Positions 7,300 to 12,694 of a stretch of 15,889 nt of DNA are shown piece by piece (the stretch's first letter is position 1; the number at the start of each line of letters is the position of its first letter). Both the position numbers and the translations under genes were made by a program. The notes under the pieces are model-generated. The model made no database searches, was not told the origin of the DNA, and saw only the letters and a list, made by a program, of their open reading frames with translations. This DNA is from JAPUIN01 sp041580375. GTDB taxonomy: Bacteria > Acidobacteriota > Polarisedimenticolia > Gp22-AA2. Location: the NCBI GenBank assembly GCA_041580375.1, contig JBFGDZ010000078.1, positions 1 to 15,889 on the forward strand, given 5' to 3'.

Positions 7300-7375
7300 C
7301 GGCGGCCCCGGGACGGTTGCGCCCGCGCCCGGATCGCGGGACGATCCGCCGGGCGCCCCGCGCCCGGGGCCGCCG
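7300..7375 (+). other. Nested inverted repeats in the CNT transporter leader
   Basis: A perfect 13-bp inverted repeat pairs 7300-7312 (CGGCGGCCCCGGG) with 7363-7375 (CCCGGGGCCGCCG). Inside the 50-base interval lies a second hairpin, CGGATCG (7330-7336) with CGATCCG (7342-7348), around a 5-base loop. The structure covers much of the 174-base gap between trkA and the transporter and ends about 28 bases before the Shine-Dalgarno sequence. It does not match a riboswitch known to me. GC-rich DNA produces some such pairings by chance. Confidence 0.35.
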
Positions 7376-7416
7376 ATCGGCGGGACTCGCGGCGCGGGGC
7401 ACGGAGGAGATCGAAC

Positions 7417-8721
7417 ATGACCTCGCTGAACGCGCTCTCGCTCTTCGGCCTCGCCGCTCTCGCGGCCCTGGCCTGGGCCGCCGGGGGGTTCCGGCGGCCG
7501 GTGCCGTGGCGCACGGTCGCCGGCTCGGGCGGCGTGATGCTGGCGACCGGCGCCCTCGTGTTCCTTCTGGCGCCGACGCGGCGCGCGCTGCTGTGGGTGA
7601 ACGACGCCGTGGTCGCGGTGCTCCACGCGGGGCGCGCCGGCGCCGAGTTTCTGTTCGGCCCCCTGGCGCTGAATCCGGGAGAAAGCACGGCCACCGGGGA
7701 GCCGTCGGTCGGTTTCATTCTCGCGACGCAGGTCCTGCCCGCGGTGATCTTCTTCGCCGCGCTGATGGCGGCGCTCTATCACCTGGGGCTGATCCAGCCG
7801 GTGATCCGCCTGCTCGCGCGCCTGTTCCGACGCACACTGCGCCTGTCGGGCGCCGAGGCCCTCGCGGGCGCGGCGAACATCTTCGTCGGCGTCGAGTCGG
7901 CGACGACGGTGCGCCCGTACCTGGCCGCGATGACGCGATCGGAGCTCCTGACGCTCCTGACGTGCGCCATGTCCACGGTCGCATCGACGACCCTCGCGCT
8001 CTACGTTTTCTTTCTGAAGGACACGTTCCCCCAGATCGCCGGCCACCTGATCTCCGCCTCCGTCATCTCGATCCCGGCGGCCGTTCTCGTCTCGAAGCTG
8101 ATCCTGCCCGAGACCAAAAGCCCCGTCACGCTGGGGGACGTCCCGCCCCCCGCCGCGCCGGTCCGGCACGGCAACACGATGGCCGCGCTCGCCGCCGGAT
8201 CGTGGGACGGGCTCAAGCTGGCCGCCGGCATCGCGACGCTCCTCATCGTCGTGCTCGGGGTCGTGGGGATCGCGGATCTCCTCCTCGCCCGCGCGACGGC
8301 GCCCGCCGCGGGAGTTTTCGGCGGCGCGCTGACGCTGGAGCGGATCCTCGGATGGCTGTTCACCCCCCTGGCCTGGCTGCTCGGCATCGAGGGCGCCGAT
8401 CTCGTGCGGGCGGGGCGGCTCCTCGGCACGAGGATGATCCTGACCGAGGTCGTCGCCTACCGGCAACTCGGCGATCTGGCCGCCTCGGGCCTGCTCACGC
8501 CCCGGACCCTCGTGATCCTCTCCTACGCGCTGTGCGGATTCGCACACGTCGCCTCGGTCGGGATCTTCGTCGGCGACATCGCCGCTCTCGCCCCGTCGCG
8601 CCGGGACGACCTGGCGGCCCTCGGCCCGAGGGCGCTCATCGGCGCGACGCTCGCCACGCTGATGACCGGGGCGCTGGCCGGCCTGCTCTACCACGGCCAG
8701 ACCGGCCTGCTCGGAGTGTGA
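7417..8721 (+). CDS. Concentrative nucleoside transporter (CNT/NupC family), divergent binding site
   Basis: This 434-residue inner-membrane protein belongs to the Na+- or H+-coupled nucleoside uptake family. Membrane segments fill most of its length, with the gate domain and C-terminal CNT domain in order. NIFVGVESATTVRPYLAAMTRSEL is at about 155-178, and the C-terminus carries TEVVAY (E344) and YALCGFAHVAS (370-380). In typical CNTs the corresponding motifs are GQTEAPLLVRPYL, NEFVAY and CGFANFSS. E160 and E344 are retained, but the neighbouring nucleobase- and ribose-binding positions differ, so the substrate may not be an ordinary nucleoside. The start is ATG with GGAGGAGA 6 bases upstream. 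The frame is open further upstream only as a shadow of trkA. It is divergent from trkA and convergent with the Rrf2 gene. Confidence 0.85.
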   Translation: MTSLNALSLFGLAALAALAWAAGGFRRPVPWRTVAGSGGVMLATGALVFLLAPTRRALLWVNDAVVAVLHAGRAGAEFLFGPLALNPGESTATGEPSVGFILATQVLPAVIFFAALMAALYHLGLIQPVIRLLARLFRRTLRLSGAEALAGAANIFVGVESATTVRPYLAAMTRSELLTLLTCAMSTVASTTLALYVFFLKDTFPQIAGHLISASVISIPAAVLVSKLILPETKSPVTLGDVPPPAAPVRHGNTMAALAAGSWDGLKLAAGIATLLIVVLGVVGIADLLLARATAPAAGVFGGALTLERILGWLFTPLAWLLGIEGADLVRAGRLLGTRMILTEVVAYRQLGDLAASGLLTPRTLVILSYALCGFAHVASVGIFVGDIAALAPSRRDDLAALGPRALIGATLATLMTGALAGLLYHGQTGLLGV

Positions 8722-8728
8722 TGGATCG

Positions 8729-8761
8729 CCGCCGGGCCTGAGGAGGATCCCCTCCCGGCGG
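8729..8761. terminator. Possible bidirectional terminator hairpin between the transporter and Rrf2 genes
   Basis: CCGCCGGG (8729-8736) pairs with CCCGGCGG (8754-8761), filling the 41-base gap between two convergent stop codons. An alternative inner hairpin pairs GGAGG (8742-8746) with CCTCC (8751-8755). There is no T-tract on either side, so intrinsic termination is uncertain. Confidence 0.35.
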
Positions 8762-8762
8762 T

Positions 8763-9245
8763 TCAGCGGCGACGCCGCCGGCTCGCCCGGCGCCGCCCGG
8801 CGGATCGCCTCCGCCCGGCGGCCCGCCGGCGCCCGTCTCCGCGGGCCGCGTCCCGCAGGTCCAGAAGCGTCGTCCTGCGCGACCAGGCGTGGAAGGCGTC
8901 GTTCAGCTCGCTCCACGAATCGTGCAGCGGGCAGGGGTCGGACGCGTCGCACCGGCCGTTCCCGAACACGCAGAGATCGCGTTCGACCCCGCCGCCCGAG
9001 GCGCCCAGCACGTCGAGGAGGCGGATGCGCCCGGCGGGGCGGGCGATCTCGAACCCCCCGCCGTGCCCCTTGCGGGCGCGCAGCAGGCCGCCGGTGACGA
9101 GCCGCCGCAGGATCTTCGACAGGTAGGCGGGCGGGATCCGGGTCGCGCGGGACAGATCGCGGGCGCGCCGCAGATCAACTTTCCCATGCGCGGCGAGATG
9201 CATCATGACGCGCAGGGCGTACTGGGCCGTCTGGTTGACGTGCAC
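8763..9245 (-). CDS. Rrf2-family transcription regulator with IscR/NsrR-like Fe-S cysteines
   Basis: This winged-helix regulator has 160 residues. The N-terminal part (VNQTAQYALRVMMHLA, then RIPPAYLSKILRRLVTGGLLRARKG) is the typical Rrf2 DNA-binding domain, with the wing around GHGGGFEIARP. Three cysteines follow, C92, C99 and C105, with H108 (CVFGNGRC, then PCPLH). Position and spacing are nearly those recalled for E. coli IscR (C92, C98, C104, H107), so a [2Fe-2S] or [4Fe-4S] cluster sensing redox state, iron-sulfur supply or NO is likely. The GTG at 9245 is preferred over a GTG at 9278. It has GGGAGA 7 bases upstream, gives the usual Rrf2 N-terminus and leaves the promoter free. The last 25-30 residues are an arginine-rich tail not typical of the family. 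It is divergent from the corrinoid operon and probably controls both that operon and itself. Confidence 0.9.
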   Translation of the reverse strand: MHVNQTAQYALRVMMHLAAHGKVDLRRARDLSRATRIPPAYLSKILRRLVTGGLLRARKGHGGGFEIARPAGRIRLLDVLGASGGGVERDLCVFGNGRCDASDPCPLHDSWSELNDAFHAWSRRTTLLDLRDAARGDGRRRAAGRRRSAGRRRASRRRRR

Positions 9246-9268
9246 GCGAGGATCTCCCGCCGCGACCG

Positions 9269-9277
9269 ATCCTAGCA
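9269..9277 (-). promoter_or_regulatory. Candidate extended -10 promoter element of the Rrf2 gene
   Basis: The minus strand reads TGCTAGGAT, an extended -10 element placed so that transcription would start near 9262, just upstream of the Shine-Dalgarno sequence at 9258-9253. The -35 position, about 9292-9297, coincides with the ATGGA arm of the first inverted repeat, so a protein bound there would affect this promoter. Confidence 0.45.
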
Positions 9278-9292
9278 CGGTCGACGCCTTTC

Positions 9293-9310
9293 ATGGACTT
9301 GACACTCCAT
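9293..9310. promoter_or_regulatory. Candidate operator I: ATGGA-N8-TCCAT inverted repeat
   Basis: ATGGACTTGACACTCCAT has perfect 5-bp arms (9293-9297 and 9306-9310). It contains the TTGACA -35 hexamer of the corrinoid operon promoter and overlaps the -35 position of the opposing Rrf2 promoter, an ideal place for a divergent-promoter regulator. Assignment to the Rrf2 protein rests only on adjacency. Confidence 0.5.
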
Positions 9311-9326
9311 TGAGCCGCCCTGTAAG
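9299..9326 (+). promoter_or_regulatory. Candidate promoter of the corrinoid methyltransferase operon
   Basis: A perfect -35 TTGACA (9299-9304) is followed by a 16-base spacer and TGTAAG (9321-9326), four of six matches to the -10 consensus, in a locally AT-richer stretch. Transcription would start around 9333, giving an untranslated leader of about 77 bases. The weak -10 fits an activated or tightly controlled promoter. Confidence 0.5.
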
Positions 9327-9329
9327 TTA

Positions 9330-9343
9330 ATGGATATGTCCAT
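9330..9343. promoter_or_regulatory. Candidate operator II: ATGGATATGTCCAT palindrome
   Basis: This 14-bp near-palindrome (12 of 14 positions symmetric) repeats the ATGGA/TCCAT arms of operator I with a 4-base centre. It lies just after the -10 box and over the expected transcription start of the corrinoid operon, where binding would block initiation. The different arm spacing from operator I is a caution: the two sites may not be bound in the same way. Confidence 0.5.
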
Positions 9344-9409
9344 CCACTGACCGGGTGCAGCCCTCCACGGGACGGCGTCGCGCCCCGCCGGGGAACGGGG
9401 AGGTCAGCC

Positions 9410-10117
9410 ATGAACCAGAAGACCCTGTTTCAGAGGATCGAGTCGTCGGTGTTCGGGGGGGACGCCGCCGGGGCCGGCCGGCTGGCCGACGAGGCCCTCC
9501 GCGGGGGGGCCGATCCGCTCTTCATCCTGGAGAAGGGGTTCACGAAGGCCCTGCGCATGGTCGGCGACCGCTGGGAGGAGGGGGAGATGTTCCTCCCCGA
9601 GATGATCCTGGCGGCCGAGGCGGTCAAGGAGGCGCTGCGCGTCCTGCGGCCGCGCCTCGCCGATTCGGCCGTCCGGGAGGGCATCGCGGGGGCCACCTGC
9701 GTCCTGGGAAGCGTCCGCGGCGACATCCACGACATCGGCAAGAACATCGTCGGCACGATGCTCGAGGCGTTCGGATTCCGGATCATCGATCTCGGCACGG
9801 ACGTCGACGCCTCCCGCTTCGTGAGCGCGGTGGGCGAGACCGGCGCGGGCCTTCTCGGGATGTCGGCGCTGCTGACCAGCACCATGCCCGAGATGGGGAC
9901 GGTCGTGCGCGCCCTCGAGGAGGCGGGTCTGCGGCGCCGCGTCCGCATCGCGATCGGCGGGGCGCCCACGACACCGCGCTTCGCCGAGGAGATCGGCGCC
10001 GACGGGCACGCCGACGACGGGGGCGCGGCCCTGCGCCTGTTTCAGGGGCTGGCACAGGAGCCGCCGATCCCGTCCGCCGCGCGGCTCTCCCGATCGGAGG
10101 CGCGCCATGCGGATTGA
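9410..10117 (+). CDS. Corrinoid (B12-binding) methyl-carrier protein, MttC/MtbC type
   Basis: This 235-residue cytoplasmic protein carries a cobamide that accepts a methyl group from a substrate-specific methyltransferase and hands it to an acceptor methyltransferase. Residues 1-90 are the helical cap domain (GFTKALRMVGDRWEEGEMFLPEMILA). Residues 93-215 are the Rossmann-like cobalamin domain. The base-off/His-on signature DxHxxG is D105-I-H107-D-I-G110, with H107 as lower axial ligand. The other B12 contacts are SALLTST (152-158) and GGAPTT (near 184). The C-terminal 20 residues look like an unstructured tail. GGGGAGG stands 6 bases before the ATG. The gene overlaps the MttB-type gene by 11 bases, as expected for partners made in fixed ratio. 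It is the first gene behind the Rrf2-linked promoter. No cobalamin riboswitch was recognised in the leader. Confidence 0.93.
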   Translation: MNQKTLFQRIESSVFGGDAAGAGRLADEALRGGADPLFILEKGFTKALRMVGDRWEEGEMFLPEMILAAEAVKEALRVLRPRLADSAVREGIAGATCVLGSVRGDIHDIGKNIVGTMLEAFGFRIIDLGTDVDASRFVSAVGETGAGLLGMSALLTSTMPEMGTVVRALEEAGLRRRVRIAIGGAPTTPRFAEEIGADGHADDGGAALRLFQGLAQEPPIPSAARLSRSEARHAD

Positions 10118-11474
10118 GACGCTGACCGACGCGGGGCGGGACGAGATCCACGACGGCGCGCTGCGCCTTCTCGAGGAGGTCGGCCTGAAGGTGCCGCCGG
10201 CCCCGCGGCTGAGGGAGCGCCTGATCGACGGTGGCCTGCCTCCGGACGGGGAGCACCTGCGCATCCCCCGCGCCGCCGTCGCGAAGGCCCTGAAGACCGC
10301 CCCGCGGCGCATCCAGCTGTCGGCCCGCAGCGCCGAGCGGAACATCACGCTCGACGGAGCGCGCACTTTCGTGACGACCGACGGGTGCGGAGCGAGCACG
10401 CTCGACATCGATTCGGGGGAGCGGCGGCGATCGGTCCTGGCGGACGTCGCGGCGAGCGCCCGCCTCGCCGACGCGCTCGGAGGCTTCGACGTCTACTGGA
10501 CGATGGTCAGCGCCCACGACGTGCCGCCGCCGGTGCGGGTCGCGCGCGAGTTCCTGGCGGCGCTCCAGAACACGACCAAGCACGTGCAGGTGATCGACGT
10601 GGCGCGCCGCGAGGAGGCGGTGTCGCTGGTCGCGATGGCGCGCGCGATCACGGACTCGGGCGCGGCCGGCGAGGCTCCGGTGTCGATGCTGATCAGCGTC
10701 GTGTCGCCGCTGCGGCTCGATCCGGCCGGGACGGAGGCGGCCCTGACCTTCGCGGGCGCCGGCCTGCCCGTGGTGGCCTGCAGCATGCCGATCGCCGGCG
10801 TGACCGCGCCCGCCACGGCGCCGGGCGCCGTGCTGCTCGCGCACGCCGAGATCCTCGGCTTCGTGACGATCCTCCAGACGCTCCACCCGGGAGCGCCCGT
10901 CATCTACTGCTCGTTCCCGGCATTCGCCCACGCGCGGACCGGCGTGACCAACTACGACGATCCCCGCTACGTGTGGGCGGCCGGGGCGGCGGCCCGGATG
11001 GGGCGGAGCATGAACCTCCCCTGCTTCACCAGCAACGAGCTGACCGCGCTCTGGAGCGGCACCGACCTCATCACCGGCGGAGGATTGCTGGAGATCTCCA
11101 CCCTGCTGAGCTACGAGCAGCTCGTGATCGACAACGAGCGCATCGCCGACCTGTCCCGGGCGGCGGCGGACCAGCCGCTCAATGCCGACACGCTGGCCCT
11201 CGACATCATCCGCGACGTCGGGCCGGGCGGCCACTTCCTGGCCCAGGTCCATACGGCGCGGCACGTCCGCGAGTTCTCCATCCCCCGGTTCGGCGGCCGC
11301 GAGGCGTCCGCGGAGGACCGCCGCGAGCCGGGGGCGCCGCCGGACGCGCGGGAGCGGGCGCGCCGCGAGGCGCGCCGCCTGCTCGAGTCGCACGCGGTCC
11401 CGCCCCTGCCCGACCAGCTGGAGACGGCCCTCGAGCGGATCGCCGAGACGCCCGCGCGCACCGCGAGCGCCTGA
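10107..11474 (+). CDS. MttB-family (trimethylamine/betaine-type) corrinoid methyltransferase, non-pyrrolysine, with internal deletion
   Basis: This 455-residue TIM-barrel enzyme should move a methyl group from a quaternary or tertiary amine to the neighbouring corrinoid protein. Family blocks are clear: LLEEVGLKVP, IPRAAVAKALKTAPRR, TDGCGASTLD, FLAALQNTTKHVQV, MLISVVSPLRLD, a barrel segment near AHAEILGFVTILQ, and LSYEQLVIDNE close to the C-terminal third. There is no in-frame stop, so no pyrrolysine is used, as in the glycine-betaine enzyme MtgB. Compared with M. barkeri MttB as I remember it, the stretch after LPCF (304-307) is about 19 residues short. The missing part is the loop that holds pyrrolysine and the following DAK...DDQAG motif. 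GGAGG lies 6 bases before the ATG. The substrate is unknown, and the deletion makes standard activity uncertain. Confidence 0.88.
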   Translation: MRIETLTDAGRDEIHDGALRLLEEVGLKVPPAPRLRERLIDGGLPPDGEHLRIPRAAVAKALKTAPRRIQLSARSAERNITLDGARTFVTTDGCGASTLDIDSGERRRSVLADVAASARLADALGGFDVYWTMVSAHDVPPPVRVAREFLAALQNTTKHVQVIDVARREEAVSLVAMARAITDSGAAGEAPVSMLISVVSPLRLDPAGTEAALTFAGAGLPVVACSMPIAGVTAPATAPGAVLLAHAEILGFVTILQTLHPGAPVIYCSFPAFAHARTGVTNYDDPRYVWAAGAAARMGRSMNLPCFTSNELTALWSGTDLITGGGLLEISTLLSYEQLVIDNERIADLSRAAADQPLNADTLALDIIRDVGPGGHFLAQVHTARHVREFSIPRFGGREASAEDRREPGAPPDARERARREARRLLESHAVPPLPDQLETALERIAETPARTASA

Positions 11475-11513
11475 CCGCGGCGCAGACGACCGACCCTCAC
11501 CGCGGGCGCCGGC

Positions 11514-12650
11514 TCAGGCGTCGGGGCCGCGACGCCGCGCGTGCCCGTCGCGCGCGGCCCGCGAGAGTGCCAGAATGTTCCGGAGCGGCGCCTTGAACGG
11601 GATCTCGCACCCCGTGGAGAGCACGAAGGACGACGAAGGGGCCGAGTCGATGCAGGCGCGCGCCTCGCGGTAGACCTCGTCGGCGCTTCCCTCCGACACG
11701 ATCCGCGTGTTATCGACGTTGCCGATCCAGGCGACGCGGCGGCCCGCGGCCGGCGGGCGCAGGCAGACGCGATCGCGGCACGCGCCGGTCGACGAGTGGG
11801 CCGCGTGGCAATCGATCCCGTGAGCGCTCCGGATGGCGCGCACGTCCCCGTACGAAAAACTGAACCCGTCGATGTCCAGGGCGAGCGTCTCCTCGAAGTA
11901 GGGCGTCCTCGAGCAATTGTGCTCGATCAGCAGGACCCCGGGCGCCGCCGCGCGGGCGGTCGCGAGCAGCCGGCGCTCGTACGGAAGGATGTAGCGCTCC
12001 AGGTGATGCGGCCCCATCATCTCGCGGCACGCGCCGGCGTTCTCGAACAGGATCGCGTCGCACGCGCCGGTCGCCAGCATCGCCTTCATGTAGATCTCCG
12101 TGCCGGCCGCGACCCGATCGAACAGCGCCTCGACGTACGGGGGGTCCGCCACGAAATCGCCCAGCAGGCCGATCATGCCCCGCAGCTCGGCCGCCACGAG
12201 GAACGGCGACACGATCAGGCCGGTGATGAACAGATCGTCCCCGGCGCGCTCCCGCAGCGCCGTCAGCCCTTCCAGGACGGCCGGCATCCGTCCGCTGCGG
12301 CCCGGTTCCGGCCGCGCGAGGCGCGCGAGGTCGCGGTCCTCCTCCAGCGGGCGCTCCGCGACGCGCGGGTAGTAGTGCTCGGGCCGCTCGAGCCCGCAGC
12401 CGAACGCCTCCGCCTCGACCGTCAGGCAGCCCCACGGGATCATCCCGCCGTCGTGTCCGAACATCTCCGCCGCGGCCGTCTGGACGTTCGCCATGACGCG
12501 GCCGTCCCGGCAGGCCTCCGCCATGGTCGCGCCGGCCCGCTCCAGCACGTGCCGCGCCCCGCCGAGAAACAGGTACGCGAGCGCCGGCCGGTCGGTCGGC
12601 CCGCCGCGCAGGGCCGCGCGCATCCGTTGCCTTCGTCTCATCTCCGCCAT
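11514..12650 (-). CDS. UroD/MtaA/MtbA-family methylcobamide methyltransferase
   Basis: This 378-residue cytoplasmic enzyme belongs to the uroporphyrinogen-decarboxylase superfamily, in the zinc-containing methyltransferase branch that moves a methyl group from methyl-corrinoid to a thiol (coenzyme M in methanogens) or another acceptor. The N-terminus RMRAALRGGPTDRPALAY is the family opening. The zinc site is H244-N-C246 (IEHNCSRTPYFEE) plus C348 in STGCEIPFKAP, near the C-terminal RNILALSRA. These ligands are absent from true UroD. The ATG at 12650 has GGAGAGA close upstream and gives a normal N-terminus. An earlier frame opening would run into the upstream gene. It lies 44 bases after the TamB-BamA gene on the same strand, and converges on the MttB gene with 39 bases between stops. 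It is the likely acceptor-side partner of that operon. The acceptor is unknown. Confidence 0.88.
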   Translation of the reverse strand: MAEMRRRQRMRAALRGGPTDRPALAYLFLGGARHVLERAGATMAEACRDGRVMANVQTAAAEMFGHDGGMIPWGCLTVEAEAFGCGLERPEHYYPRVAERPLEEDRDLARLARPEPGRSGRMPAVLEGLTALRERAGDDLFITGLIVSPFLVAAELRGMIGLLGDFVADPPYVEALFDRVAAGTEIYMKAMLATGACDAILFENAGACREMMGPHHLERYILPYERRLLATARAAAPGVLLIEHNCSRTPYFEETLALDIDGFSFSYGDVRAIRSAHGIDCHAAHSSTGACRDRVCLRPPAAGRRVAWIGNVDNTRIVSEGSADEVYREARACIDSAPSSSFVLSTGCEIPFKAPLRNILALSRAARDGHARRRGPDA

Positions 12651-12694
12651 TCTCTCCGGCTCCGTCCCGCACCGGCATCGCACCGCCGGGGCGC

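Noticed and set aside
5870..7402. N-terminal extension of the trkH frame through trkA
   Set aside because: This is the same-strand shadow of trkA. TrkH homology begins exactly at the trkA stop.
5959..7416. N-terminal extension of the CNT transporter frame
   Set aside because: It is antisense to trkA. The transporter starts at 7417 with an ideal ribosome site.
7243..7416. Purine or other riboswitch before the CNT transporter
   Set aside because: The gap is uniformly GC-rich. Inverted repeats are present, but none of the conserved core sequences of known riboswitches.
9246..9278. Earlier GTG start for the Rrf2 protein
   Set aside because: It would add 11 residues not seen in the family, overlaps the candidate -10 and lacks a ribosome site as good as the one before 9245.
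9327..9409. Cobalamin riboswitch before the corrinoid protein
   Set aside because: The leader of about 77 bases is too short, and no B12-box-like sequence was recognised.
10107..11474. In-frame TAG (pyrrolysine codon) in the MttB-type gene
   Set aside because: The frame is continuous from start to TGA. The loop where pyrrolysine would sit is absent.
11475..11513. Intrinsic terminator between the convergent MttB and UroD-type genes
   Set aside because: The 39-base gap has GC-rich fragments but no convincing stem and no T-tract.
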